A stretch of 64,000 nt of DNA from positions 35,558,618-35,622,617 of the forward strand of contig OZ038492.1 of NCBI GenBank assembly GCA_964036315.1, written 5' to 3'. Below are positions 18,121 to 28,010 of this stretch, piece after piece; position 1 is the stretch's first letter; every line of letters begins with the position of its first letter. The notes under the pieces were generated by a model. It made no database searches and was not told the origin of the DNA. It saw nothing but the letters and a program-made list of their open reading frames with translations. Source of the stretch: Acanthosepion esculentum (lineage: Eukaryota > Mollusca > Cephalopoda > Sepiida > Sepiidae). The position numbers were made by a program, and so were the translations under genes.

Positions 18121-18190
18121 TCATCTGTGGCCGAACGGTTAAGGCACATCACGCGAAATGATGGTTCCGTATAGGATACAGGTTCGATTC
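18121..18190 (+). repeat. Truncated tRNA-Ser-like copy
   Basis: Same sequence as 17900-17980 in inverse orientation through the T loop, then a 22-bp deletion removes the 3' half of the T stem and the acceptor strand. It cannot fold as a tRNA. Confidence 0.8.
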
Positions 18191-18320
18191 TATGAAAATT
18201 TCTCGGACATTCAGGCCGGTAAATGTTATTTAATACTGTTTATTATAAAACAGAGCATTTGCTTAAATACTTGTATCTATAAAAAGAACGTTAAACATAA
18301 TATAAATGTCTTTAAATAAA

Positions 18321-18400
18321 TATATATATATATATATATACACATGTATATATATATATATATATATATACACAGACATGTATGTATAATATATATATTA
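18321..18400. repeat. (TA)n microsatellite
   Basis: Interrupted TA repeats with ACACATG and ACACAGACATG spacers. Confidence 0.9.
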
Positions 18401-18945
18401 AATCCACAAAATTTTTGTAATAAAGTTTAAAAAAAAAACTTTACCAAACATCAAATTAAATTCCTTATAGACTGTTTAAACATTCAAACTTATATCAAAC
18501 ATTATAATATATATGAACTCTCAAAGTAAAGCAATACAACAGCGCCTAATTCGGGCTTTTCATTCCAAAGAAAGTTAATGACACTTTCTCTCATAACTTC
18601 TTTCTCTCTTTTTCTCTTTATGCCTTTTTCTCCTCTCCCACTTCCATATCAATATATAACTTCCGTTATGTTAACCGATTTAATGTGTCAATGTCTGGAC
18701 TCCCTCAAACAATTTAAATTTGAAAGAATAGAAATGTTATATCTAAATCAATCATGTCTCTGTCCCCCCTTCACTTCCTCACTTCGTTAATATACATATA
18801 CTTAGTACTACCCGTCTTAAATGCGTAAATTTCTTTTCATTTTTCGTTTCAACTTTTGGAAATAAATCTGATGATCCGCTGTCCTTTAAAAGGGCTGTGG
18901 TGAAATAATTTATTATATGGAACCTTAAAGTGGTCTGTTTTTATT
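18401..18945. repeat. Dispersed repeat R2, longer copy
   Basis: Two blocks (18401-18550 and 18855-18945) match 38630-38890 closely, including AATTCCTTATAGACTGTTTA and GGTCCTTTAAAA-type phrases. Between them this copy has roughly 280 bp that the 38-kb copy lacks. The open frame at 18578-18790 lies in this extra part and shows no family. Confidence 0.7.
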
Positions 18946-19029
18946 TAAATTATTAGCTCTGATTTACATTGAGCTCTCTGGATTCTATCCTCATTGGGTC
19001 TTCCCATACGGATTACCTAGTTTTTCGTA

Positions 19030-19061
<32 letters not shown>
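18946..19061. repeat. Unassigned sequence and (TA)n tract
   Basis: TA run about 19033-19060. No gene. Confidence 0.6.
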
Positions 19062-19065
<4 letters not shown>

Positions 19066-19137
19066 TGGAAGGAAACAAATATTCGTACACATACAAATTT
19101 ATAAATTAAAAATTATTAGAATATTTTTCCTCCCACT
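19062..19137. mobile_element. Small foldback (MITE-like), Tc1/mariner-type end
   Basis: CAGTGGAAGGAAACAAATAT at the left and TTTTTCCTCCCACT at the right are inverse ends, lying within TA-rich DNA. A related copy follows at 19207-19271. Confidence 0.45.
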
Positions 19138-19143
19138 ATGTGT

Positions 19144-19206
<63 letters not shown>
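19138..19206. repeat. (AC)n and (TA)n tracts
   Basis: AC run about 19143-19163 then TA run to 19206. Confidence 0.9.
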
Positions 19207-19209
<3 letters not shown>

Positions 19210-19271
19210 TGGGAGGAAACAAATATTCGTACACATACAAATTTTTAATGTGTACGGATATTTGTTTCCTC
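19207..19271. mobile_element. Foldback MITE
   Basis: 24-bp arms 19213-19236 and 19248-19271 pair with one mismatch around an 11-nt loop. It begins CAGTGGGAGG directly after a (TA)n tract, as expected for a TA-targeting Tc1/mariner-type MITE. Confidence 0.6.
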
Positions 19272-19287
19272 GATTCGTTTCTGCCGT

Positions 19288-19325
19288 GCGACGATGGCCT
19301 AGTGGTAAGATATCTGACTGATGTA
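19288..19325 (+). repeat. tRNA A-box-like SINE fragment
   Basis: GATGGCCTAGTGGTAAGA fits a Pol III A box very well, but no B box follows. It is a truncated SINE head at best. Confidence 0.35.
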
Positions 19326-19359
19326 ATTTATTTGTCGCTATATATTTTTCACCATTTCA

Positions 19360-20145
19360 CTCCAAGCAAGGCGGGAGTGCCATTAGCACGCAAGCGGTCA
19401 CAGAAGGTAGAGGACGGGATAGAAAAGGCGTGTTTGCGGAGGGATAAAGAAGACGGGGAACAAGATCAAGGTATCAGAAGATGTCGATTGACATTGCACT
19501 TAAATATTTGATGATTATAGTTATCAGAGAAACAAGTAAGACAAAGACAAAATTCCAATGACGCGAAGTGCGAGGAAAGAAGCTGTTTGAGTAGAAGAGA
19601 CGTTTACATTTAACCGTTTCGATAGTGACAGGGTTGGCACCGAGTTGCCAACCTAGTAGCTCGTTTAAATTCATGTAGTCTATGAACCAGAGAAAGCAAC
19701 TCGTTGGAATAGTTTCCGTGAAAATCTTGTAGAAGAGAGAGAGGGAAGGCAGGGCACATCTGGGAGAAAGCGACTGTAGACTAGATGCCATATCAGGATC
19801 TATCGCATTGCATATTGTTATGGGATCTTACCTGTAACGACAATGGACTCTTCCTGACACTATAAAGACTGCGCCTCTCAAGAGAGAACGATAGAATGAA
19901 GTGGAACGAGTCAAGACAATAGTAGTTAACTCTAAACCAGACTGACAGTCATACTAATACCTTCAACTTCTTGTATTATTATTCTGCCTGTTGTAATATC
20001 TCTTTGTTATCCCTACACTTGTGTTCGTGTCGTTCTTCCTTGGTCCTAACCTTGGACCATAACAGTGGTGCGAGGATAGTGGACCATAACGCATATCCGT
20101 CTATGGATTTTGTCGAGGATCTCGAGACTTACAATGGCTGCATCT
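19360..20145 (-). pseudogene. Jockey-like LINE ORF2 C-terminus relic, split by an LTR
   Basis: Minus strand. Coding part about 19474-19800: SSLQSLSPRC, SLSLFYKIFTE and SNSFFPRTSRHWN, matching the RT C-terminal signature LFYKYFHG ... SFFPRTSRLWNSLP of Jockey-like LINEs. The 3' UTR runs to 19360 (lower coordinates). The upstream part of the relic resumes after 20090 (CCGTCTATGGATTTTGTCGA), matching 42545-42565. Stops and frameshifts are present, so not functional. Confidence 0.7.
19816..20090 (+). mobile_element. Near-solo LTR with leftover primer-binding site
   Basis: TGTTATGGGATC... to ...GGACCATAACA (19816-20064, 249 bp) has the TG...CA form, a TATA motif CACTATAAAG near 19858 and GCATAT duplicated on both sides (19810-19815 and 20091-20096). 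After the LTR come TGGTGCGAGGATAGTGG, a PBS-like stretch, and a second GGACCATAAC. The structure reads as LTR + PBS + end of the other LTR with the whole interior lost. The LTR family is not identified; it is different from the Gypsy LTR at 3.86 kb. Confidence 0.65.
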
Positions 20146-20329
20146 GACCTTATAAGACAGCAATATTCCATGCAAAGACGGATTTATAGATTTGAAAGAT
20201 GGACTCAGACGAGAAAAAAACTTTCTGGCATGACACAGAGAACCAACATTCCTTGCGATAGATGAAGCTATTATGTCTATGTATTTCTTTCACCTCACAT
20301 CATCGAACAGCGTGAAGTTGGGCATCAAC

Positions 20330-20430
20330 CATTCTGATGGGAGCCAGGGAGGACCTCCAATCTGTAATCTGTGGGCTTGCAAACTTCAATGCCTCCAAAA
20401 CGAAACTGGTCTCATTTACCCATCACATAT
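20330..20430 (+). pseudogene. Jockey-like RT fragment
   Basis: Plus-strand frame REDLQSVICGLANFNASKTK followed by LVSF, matching the RT segment after the YADD box (LQSVxxWGxxNxVxFNASKTQLxSF). About 33 codons without continuation, opposite in orientation to the relic at 19.4-20.1 kb. Confidence 0.6.
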
Positions 20431-20566
20431 AATGCGCAGAGCGTAGTGTAAATAACTTACGATTTGTACGTTTTTATTATGTGAAACACTATTTATCAGC
20501 AGATCCTATTTGCCAAACAAGCTGAGTTGCCTTGCAATACTTATAAACCTGAAAACAAACATTTGG

Positions 20567-20610
20567 ATTTTATTGTTAGTTTATTGTTTAGCATGTCTTT
20601 CTTGCTTTTC
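20567..20610. repeat. Inverted repeat, left arm
   Basis: 44 bp inversely repeated at 20945-20988 with two or three mismatches; spacer 334 bp. Confidence 0.75.
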
Positions 20611-20944
20611 GGATACTAGACTCGAAAATACCCTGGACAGGCAAAGGGTTAAGACGCGTTATAAATTTAAGCTTACATACATATTCATATATATTAAAAC
20701 GTCGCGGAAAATATTATAGATTTTCAGAAGGACGTCATTAATTTTTCCAGACCCCTCCTCAATAATCATCGACTTTTCTCTGTAAGTTTGATAAAAAGTA
20801 GACGATGTTATAAGTAGGCCAAAGTCAATGCGGCGAGGCAAGCAAAATTTAACGAATATATATGGTATGGGGTGATGAAAGAATAAGAGAAAAAGACCAA
20901 TAAAACCCCAAGAAAGATTAAAGTAAATTAAACGTTTATATGAA

Positions 20945-20988
20945 GAAAAGCAAGAAAGACATGCTAAGCAATGAACTAACAATAAAAT
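20945..20988. repeat. Inverted repeat, right arm
   Basis: Inverse of 20567-20610 (key phrase GCAAGAAAGACATGCTAAGC). Confidence 0.75.
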
Positions 20989-21330
20989 AAAATTATAACA
21001 TAACCAGAATTTTGCAAAAAAGAGGAACAAAACTATAAAAAAAAAGATTTTCGTAATTGTATTAGCCATTTCCTTATAAGGTCATCACTGGTTGAGCAGC
21101 CGGTACTGTTGTAAGTTGAAATTTATAAAATCTTTCTCTTAAAACAATTCTTCAGGAAAATAGTTTCTCAACGTCACTAGATGTTCCAGCATTGACTGGA
21201 TTTCCTTCCTAACCTTTTGTTTGAAGTAGTGTGGGGTGTCAGCATCTTAAATAATGTCATTATCTTCTCGTCAAGTTACATTTACTATCCGTTTTAATTT
21301 TTGCCGCTATTGGAAGTACCTGAGATTTAC
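20989..21330. other. No gene seen
   Basis: AT-rich; the minus-strand frame through 20659-21069 crosses the inverted repeat and has no family features. Confidence 0.4.
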
Positions 21331-21640
21331 CTTAACCCTCTACTGAGTCAGATTGTGACACAAAGTCGGTTTGTAACGTGGGGACCACAGTGGAAACACT
21401 CGGGCCGCTGGTCTAACCTGGTCATAGCATGCATAAGCTGGGCAAAGCTTGTCTAAACTAGTTATAGTCGGCCATACGTAACAGATGTTACACAACAGTG
21501 GTGGGGAACGCAGAGGAGGAGAGAATGTCTCTGACACGGAACAGGTACTAGATCTGCAGCATCTAACTCGACGGGTAAACCCCTATTCTTCCCCTTTGCC
21601 AATCCTATCGGAAGAATGCGGAAGGAAAGCCCTTGCTATT
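21331..21640 (-). mobile_element. Older, divergent copy of the snRNA-headed SINE family
   Basis: Read on the minus strand, landmarks match the unit at 4.0-4.58 kb in order: GCATTCTTCCGAT, CTATAACTAG/CTATGACCAG repeats, CGGCCCGAGTG, GTCCCCACGTTA and CTTTGTGTCACAATCTGAC. The U2-like head is not recognisable. No reading frame is supported; the frames at 21340-21736 are not genes. Confidence 0.5.
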
Positions 21641-21898
21641 GGAAGTACCCAATTGATGACGTTTGTCTTATTTGGTACATTTCTTTCTTTACGATTATGT
21701 AGCGCCAGATTCAAAGTAGGATTGTCCTCGCCATGACCTACAGGCTTCACTCGCTGATGATTATTGATGTGAGAAAGCGTTTGTATACAGGTGATTGTCT
21801 ATATATTTCTGATCGGGTCGAAGACACTTGGACGTGGTTTAATGGTTAGCCAGCTTTCCTAGCAAGACAAATTACGACTGAGTAGAGCGGTCCTCTGC
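21641..21898. other. No gene seen
   Basis: Unassigned, no motif recognised. Confidence 0.4.
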
Positions 21899-22636
21899 AT
21901 GACAAGAAACTACATCTGATAGCAAAGCCTCTGATCGAGAGACTGGAAATTTCGTAGAGCATTGAACCATCTCCTAATTGCTGATGTTCCCAGGTCTATA
22001 GGCAAACAATGGAACCCCAAACAAAAACAAAGCACCATGAACGTATAAAAATAGATTTTATAGTAAAAATACCAGCAATACATTTTATAGTAAAATGACC
22101 AATATTTCATTTTATAGGTAACTGACCATCAATACTGGGTGTAACAACAAAAATGTTCAAATCGTGTTATAGCATAATTGTCCATCCCACAAAATGCTTA
22201 ATTTCTAAGCAAAAAAAAATAAACTAATTGACTTTTTTTACCAGCTTTTCAGATAAGACGTTTAGCCATCTTGATACCATTTGTCGTAAGCATTACTGAA
22301 AAGCCCTTCGAGTTATTCATCTAGAAAGAGAAGAGGTTAAAATCGTTTTGTTAAAATCGTTTTTCTTATTACATTAAGTAGAGTCCAATATTGTTATAAA
22401 AACCTTGGAGAACTCCAGTAAGATATCTTTCATAATTTCTAACATACAACGTTTCAAAATTTTTTTTAACAATTGGAAAATGTTGCTGTTACAACCGGTA
22501 CATATTATCTGTAGTTGACGGCATACTTGTGTTCAAAATATATTTATTTGAAGCTTTACAATTGTTTTAAAGATGTCTAGAGTTTTGGCATTCAATAACC
22601 CATAGTTGTTGATATGCCGCTAAACAAAATCAACCA
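21899..22636 (+). repeat. Dispersed repeat R1, degenerate and interrupted
   Basis: The first part (21899-22140) has the R1 start and three TACCAGCAATACATTTTAT-type units. The R1 end (AATAACCCATAGTTGTTGATATGCCGC) is at 22594-22622. About 450 bp in between are unrelated, either an insertion or two R1 fragments. Confidence 0.6.
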
Positions 22637-22725
22637 GCTGAGTAGTGATTTCGATCCTCACTGGGTGTTCCATAATTTCGGCCCCGTGTCACATCTAAGA
22701 TACACTTAGAAAATCAACATATGAA
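22637..22725 (+). repeat. tRNA-derived SINE fragment
   Basis: GTAGTGATTTCGATCCTCACTGGGTGTTC and the following CCCGTGTCACATCTAAGATA match the inverse of the 35.2-kb SINE units (GATCCTCACTGGGTACCC). Confidence 0.55.
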
Positions 22726-22752
22726 AGGCTCAATATGACGAGGCTTTTTTTT

Positions 22753-23172
22753 GCGAGAGTGCCTCTTGATTTTGTCCTCTGGGCAGAATACAGCGGCCTC
22801 TCTATTTTGAGGGTTGGACGGGCCCTACTAACATCAATTATGTTTAGTTTAAGAATTTGTTGAAATTTTAGTTTGTTATGGGGTTCATCTCCCTCCCCTT
22901 TCATCCGCTCACGACGATATTTCTATGTATTTTCATTATCATTAAATGGGGCGCTTTTTTGTAGGTCCTCCCTGGTGTGGATGTGGTATTATGGTGTTCG
23001 GAGGATCGAATGGTGATGGACGAATTCTTGTGGTGAATGCGTCAATTGTAATGTATGAATGGGTCACGAATCTGATTAGCTAGGTATAGGATAGTTAGTC
23101 AAGACCAGCCTTACCCCCCCCCCTCTCTAGGCCACGTGCCACAATTTGTAATTTTACAAATAAATCTTGAGG
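22753..23172 (+). mobile_element. 5'-truncated LINE copy, 3' UTR only
   Basis: Begins at GCGAGAGTGCCTCTTGATTT and matches the last 430 bp of the LINE at 13565-13992 closely, ending in TTTTACAAATAAATCTT. GAGGCTTTTT on both sides (22742 and 23171) is a probable target duplication. Confidence 0.85.
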
Positions 23173-23439
23173 CTTTTTGCAAAAACATGATTCGAGTTCT
23201 GAGGCTTTTTGGTTTTGGTTTTGCGGGAGAAAATAAGAACTAGGCAATACAGAGGGGAACGAAAACAATATGCTACGGAGATTAAATAAAGTTCTCAATT
23301 CTAAATTCCCCGAAGGTTACCTTGACCGACAAGCACTTGATGAAGATCGAAAGGCAGAACGGCCAAAATGTTCTGGTAACAACAACAAAGATCAGGATAA
23401 TCATTTGTTATTAATGTAAATAATGAAAAATACTGAAAT
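23173..23439. other. No gene seen
   Basis: Short unassigned stretch between the LINE copy and the purine-rich region. Confidence 0.4.
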
Positions 23440-24660
23440 GGGCAGTAAAATAAAAGATTAAAAAATGAGGAAAGAAAGAGAAGGATAGAAAGAGTAAAGG
23501 AAAGAAAGAAGGAATGAGCAAAAGTAGAAAAGATAAAATAGTGCGAGAAGAAAAACAATAAAAGAAGAACGAAAAACAAAAATAGAGATAAAAAAAGAAT
23601 ATAAGTAAATTTGGTAAAGAAACGCAAGTGAAAATGCTAAATTAAGATGTTTTGGAACGAGAAATTAGTGAGAAGAGAAGACTAAAGAAACACGGGGAAA
23701 AGAAGAAAAAGGTGAGAAAAAGAAAAAGAAAATGCATGAAAAAAATATCTGTAGAAACAACGAAGAAAAAATGTGTGGAAATAAAGAAAAATATGAAAAA
23801 AAATAAAGGAAAAAGAGCAACAAGTAAGCAAGATTACTCTAGTATAAAACATTACAATAGAAAGGAATAATACAATGGAAAGTTAGATTACGGAAGAAAT
23901 AATTAAAAAAGAAAGAATGAAAAAAGAAAGAAACAGAAAAGAAAAAATGAAAAAAGAAAAAAAGAAAGATTACGAAAGAAAGAAAGAATGGAAACAAAAT
24001 AGAATGGTAAAAGAAAGATAGATTACGAAATAAAGAATGAAAAAAAAGGAGAGAAATAGAAAAGAAAGAAAGAAAAAAGAAAAAGAAAAAAGAAAGATTA
24101 CGAGAGAAAGAAAGAATGGAAAAAGATAGAATGGTAAAAGAAAGAAAGATTACGAAAGAAGGAATAAAAAAAGAAAGAATGAAAAAGAAAGAAATATTAT
24201 GAAATAAAGTGTTGTAACTGAGTTATCAAAAGCAACAGTAGAAAATCGGAATTGATTTAATAAGTTTCTTACCTTTGGCTACAGGGAAACATAATGGAGA
24301 AGTCAATGTTTAGCCGTGAATGACTGTTTTCAGCAAAAGCTACTGCTGCTACTGTTCGTCCTGCTTCTCCTCTTGATGAAGGGATATTTTTATGTCTTTC
24401 CTCCGGCGGACGAGTCTAAACTTCTAGGGAAATATTCTCCCCCAGAGAAAGAAAAAATGTAGAAAGATGGTATGAAAAGAGAAAGAATGACAAGGAAAGA
24501 ATGCAAAAGCGAAAGATTACGAAAGAAAGAAGAAATGAAAAAAAGAATAGAGAAAGAATGATTACGAAAGAAAGAATGAAGAAAAAAGAAAAAGAAGAAT
24601 GAAAAGAAAAGATTAAGAAAGAAAGAATCAATGAAAATATGAAAGCAACAAACGAATAAA
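23440..24660. repeat. Long purine-rich low-complexity tract
   Basis: GAAA/AAAG-type sequence dominates 23440-24205 and 24435-24660, with units like GATTACGAAAGAAAGAATG recurring. A 230-bp mixed segment (24206-24434) interrupts it. Frames on either strand are Lys/Arg-rich or Phe/Leu/Ser-rich by composition and are not credible genes. Confidence 0.8.
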
Positions 24661-24902
24661 CCAAGTTGGCGTTAGGGAAAGATAAAATTTGGTAAGATTT
24701 TCTCTGTAAATAAAATTAGGGTAAGAATTTTATGTAAGATCTTTATGTAAAAGATATAAAAATGTACATTGCGAACTACATAACGAAAAATCTGAAATAT
24801 AAATAAAAGAAGCACATACACAAACACACACGCGTTTGTGTGTGTGTGTGTGTGTGTCTAAAAACTTGTCACTTAACTGAGTGGTGCTGGTTCAGTCAAG
24901 CA
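24661..24902. repeat. AT-rich DNA with (GT)n tract
   Basis: GT run about 24833-24857. No gene. Confidence 0.6.
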
Positions 24903-25023
24903 GACTTCGAAGTTTCGTGAACGCATTGCAGTAATGCTTTCAAGCTTCAGGGCTGTTCTCGTATGTTCAACAGCCCTGAAGAGTGAAAGCTTTACCGCAA
25001 TTCGCCCAGAGATCATCGAAGTC
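24903..25023 (+). ncRNA. Pre-miRNA-like hairpin
   Basis: Arms 24925-24957 and 24969-25001 pair over 33 positions with four mismatches around an 11-nt loop. An outer perfect 8-bp pairing (GACTTCGA 24903-24910 with TCGAAGTC 25016-25023) closes a 14 by 14 nt internal loop. The size and single stem-loop fit a pre-miRNA or a small MITE hairpin. Expression is unknown; the strand is arbitrary because the structure is nearly symmetric. Confidence 0.4.
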
Positions 25024-25187
25024 AGCATGGATAAGTTTCACCTCATTAATTCTATTAAAGCACTATCTTTACCTTTTTATATCGATCAATTTGTGACAAA
25101 AAAAATGCCGGCCTAAAATACTTTCCCACCTGTTAACTACGGAAAAGAAAATAGCAATTTTGGCACGAAAAACTCTTACAACTTAGT

Positions 25188-25189
<2 letters not shown>

Positions 25190-25259
<70 letters not shown>

Positions 25260-25369
25260 AGTTCCATTAAAACAACAAGTTTATTTTGATATTTCAAGAA
25301 CAATTTTGGACGAATGATATATGCCAAGGTGCAAAAAATTTTCGTGTGACGCGTTTCGTCCTTTTTTAG

Positions 25370-25417
<48 letters not shown>
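25190..25417. repeat. Two (TA)n tracts
   Basis: TA runs 25192-25257 and 25373-25417 flanking a 110-bp unassigned piece. Confidence 0.9.
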
Positions 25418-25419
<2 letters not shown>

Positions 25420-25510
25420 TAAGATTAATAGCTGAATCTCGAAATAGGCTAAAAGCTTAAAATATAAAATGAACTGAGCGATTAATACCAAATTCGATGT
25501 CGACAGAGCC

Positions 25511-26719
25511 TGTTGGACAAAATAATTGGAACAGTTGCAAAATCAACTCCTATATTTCAAAGACCTATTATATTAAGAAATTTAACTAAAACTTCGTAAT
25601 TGCAGGTTATATCTATTGTAAATACGTTTATTTATCTAATTTACTGTCTTTGTATTATTTATTTTTAGAATTTAGTAAAATCTAAGCTAAATGCGTGACC
25701 CCTCCGAAAAAGAGCAAATGGTTGAAGCCCGCATGGTAGGAGCCTCGATCACTAAGGTTGCTAAACTGTTTGGTTTTTCAAGAGCTACCATATCAAAACA
25801 CTGATGCAATTCGAGAAACAGGGCAACATCTCTAGCAACCGTAGCAATTCGGGCCGGACTTGCAAACGTACTGACAGGCACTGACGTGCATTGAAACGCA
25901 ATGTGGCAAAAGATCTTCGGACAAATGCGACCAAAGTGACTGCTGAGTTGAATAACCATCTGAATAGTTCAGTTTCTACTAAAACTGTTCGCCGTGGGCT
26001 CCATAAGGCTGCATATCATGGAAGAGCCGCTGTGAGGAAACCTCTTCTCTCCACTCGCAACATTCAAAAGAGGTTGAATTGGTGTAGAGATCACAATGAC
26101 TGGTCTGCAGACCAATGGAAGCAAGTCATATCCTCAAACAAGTCCAGTTTTTCTCTTTTCCCAACTTCAGGGCGAGTTTATGTGTGGAGGCAGCCCAAAG
26201 AAGCTTACAACCCTGACTGCCTTCTTCCAACAGTGAAGCATGGCGGTGGATCAGTGATTGTTTGGGCCGCCATATCATTGAAATGTCTCAGTCCAATAGT
26301 TGTACTGCATGGTAGAATCAACAGCAAAGATTACCTGAACATTTTGGGAGATCATGTTCATCCAATGGCCAAGACTTTATTTCCTGATGGTGACTGCATC
26401 TTCCAAGACGATAATGCTCCAATACATACCGCTCGAGAGGTTAAGCATTGGTATGAAGAGCATGAAAGTGAGCTAGAACACATGGAGTGTCATTGAATAT
26501 TTGTGGTGCATTTTGGAGCAACAAGTTAGGAGACGCTATCCCCCACCGTTGTGTCGTAAAGAGCTGGAGAAGTTTTTAATGGAAGAATGACTGAAAATTC
26601 CCTTGGCTGAAATCAGGAAGCTGTATGATTCCATTCCTAGACGTATTAAAGCTGTCTATGAGGCTAAAGGCGGACCAACTCCATATTAAATAAATTGTTT
26701 CAATTATTTTGTCCAACCC

Positions 26720-26720
<1 letters not shown>
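25511..26720 (+). mobile_element. Tc1-like DNA transposon, decayed
   Basis: Inverted ends GTTGGACAAAATAATTGGAA (from 25512) and its inverse ending at 26717 enclose a degenerate transposase. The right end runs into TATATA, which fits TA target choice. Length about 1.2 kb is normal for Tc1 elements with short inverted repeats. Confidence 0.8.
25691..26689 (+). pseudogene. Tc1-like transposase, inactive
   Basis: ATG 25691 opens a helix-turn-helix N-terminus (ITKVAKLFGFSRATISK), broken by a stop near 25801 and another near 25880. The longest open part is 25891-26496. The DDE core has VKHGGGSVIVWAAIS and FQDDNAPIHTA with the second catalytic Asp. The position of the first Asp reads SNKSSFSLF where the family has SDESSFSLF, so it is lost. 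A deletion near 26490 removes the PWPAQSPDLN region before the third catalytic residue, and IEYLW...RRRYPPP follows in another frame. The C-terminus (RRIKAVYEAKGGPTPY) ends at 26689. Confidence 0.9.
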
Positions 26721-26751
<31 letters not shown>

Positions 26752-26780
26752 TATATGTGTGTGTGTGTGTGTGTGTCTGT
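26721..26780. repeat. (TA)n and (GT)n tracts
   Basis: Directly after the Tc1 end. Confidence 0.9.
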
Positions 26781-27435
26781 GTCTGTGTTTTTATGTACTA
26801 TAAAATGTCAAAAATGTATAAACAAAAATAAATCACAGAAAATTCAAAAAGTATATATTTAAAAAAAATGGACATGAATAAGATCATGCAAATGAGAAAA
26901 GTTTAAATTAATTGGAAGAACGTAAAACGGGAAAGAGAAAATGGAGATATAAAGAAAAAGGTGAATAACAGAGAGAAAAGTAAAAGCACATTTTAAAAAA
27001 TGATGTTTGAAAATTACAAAAAAAAAGGAGATAATAATAATAATTATATTGAGACGAAAGGCTTTAGTTAGAAAACTGTGAAAGAAATCGGGTCAAAACA
27101 AACGGAGATAACTAAGATTTTAAAGAATGGCTGTCAAAAAAATGCTAAAAGAAATCTTTTAATTGTCGTTGGAACAAAGAGCTGCAAAAGAAAAGATATT
27201 TTGACAAAGAGCTTTTCTCCAACGAACATGCCGGACGTACATTAACATTCTTTTCTTCGAGTTTCGGTCGTTTTTTTCCCGTCCTTTATACGACAGGATA
27301 GTTCCTCTGGGGGCAGGACATCATGGTTACGTGAATATGAAAATAGCTGAAAGCAAGAAACAGGGGAGAAGGCGAATGAATATCGAAAAAAAAGCGATCT
27401 GAAAGAACAATGAAATAAAATTTGATTGAACGATT
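26781..27435. other. A-rich, no gene seen
   Basis: Purine-rich, with GAAA-type phrases. The minus-strand frame at 27286-27636 includes the TA tract and is not a gene. Confidence 0.45.
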
Positions 27436-27437
27436 GG

Positions 27438-27490
<53 letters not shown>
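27436..27490. repeat. (TA)n microsatellite
   Basis: TA run of about 50 bp. Confidence 0.9.
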
Positions 27491-27494
<4 letters not shown>

Positions 27495-27619
27495 CATAAA
27501 AACACTGAGAAGCTAACAAGTTTCGTGATGCTTGCTTAATCTTCCCCAATATAAGGCTCGCGAACCACTCAAGGTAGAGGGTTAAATTTGAAATAGTAAC
27601 GATGAATGATGCGTGTGAT

Positions 27620-28010
27620 TTTAATTTTTTAATCATTTCACCACTAAGTAAGGTAATAAAGCACCTAGGACGTAAGGGGTTACTGAGTGTTAGAGAATAA
27701 ACTATTATTAAGGAGAGAGAACAATAAATGAAAAGGGATTAAGCTGACAGAAGATAACGATTAACATTGCATGTACATTTTTGAAGATCAAAGATGACTG
27801 TGAAGCAAGATACCGGTAGAGCGTTCCACGTGCAAGAAGTGCGATAGAAGAAACTGTTAGTATAGAACTTACGGTTACATCTAGCAATTTCAACTGTAAA
27901 ATGATCAGTCTTCCGCCAATCTATTACTGCGCTTAAAATAATAAAGGCTAGGTATCATAGCGGAAAGCTCATCAGAACAATTAGCATGAAAATATGTATA
28001 TATTTATAGA
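27620..28010 (-). pseudogene. Jockey-like LINE 3' end relic
   Basis: Minus strand: KLLDVTVSSI and the ILLTVSSIALLARGTLYRYL type reading correspond, out of frame, to the KLLDVDVSSTP region of the 42.2-kb copy. The 3' UTR phrase CACTAAGTAAGG...GTAAGGGGTTACTGA at 27640-27685 matches the family tail. Too decayed to translate. Confidence 0.5.

Larger units (their letters stand above)
17732..18320. repeat. Foldback made of two inverted tRNA-Ser-like SINE copies
   Basis: The left arm (about 17757-17998) and right arm (about 18100-18320) are inverse copies about 240 and 220 bp long with a 100-bp spacer. The right copy lacks 22 bp just after GGTTCGATTC. Each arm starts with the tRNA-like part near the centre and ends in AAATGTCTTTAAATAAAT at the outside. 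Confidence 0.85.

Noticed and set aside
23301..23870. Lys-rich or Phe/Leu-rich proteins
   Set aside because: Composition of the purine tract explains both strands.
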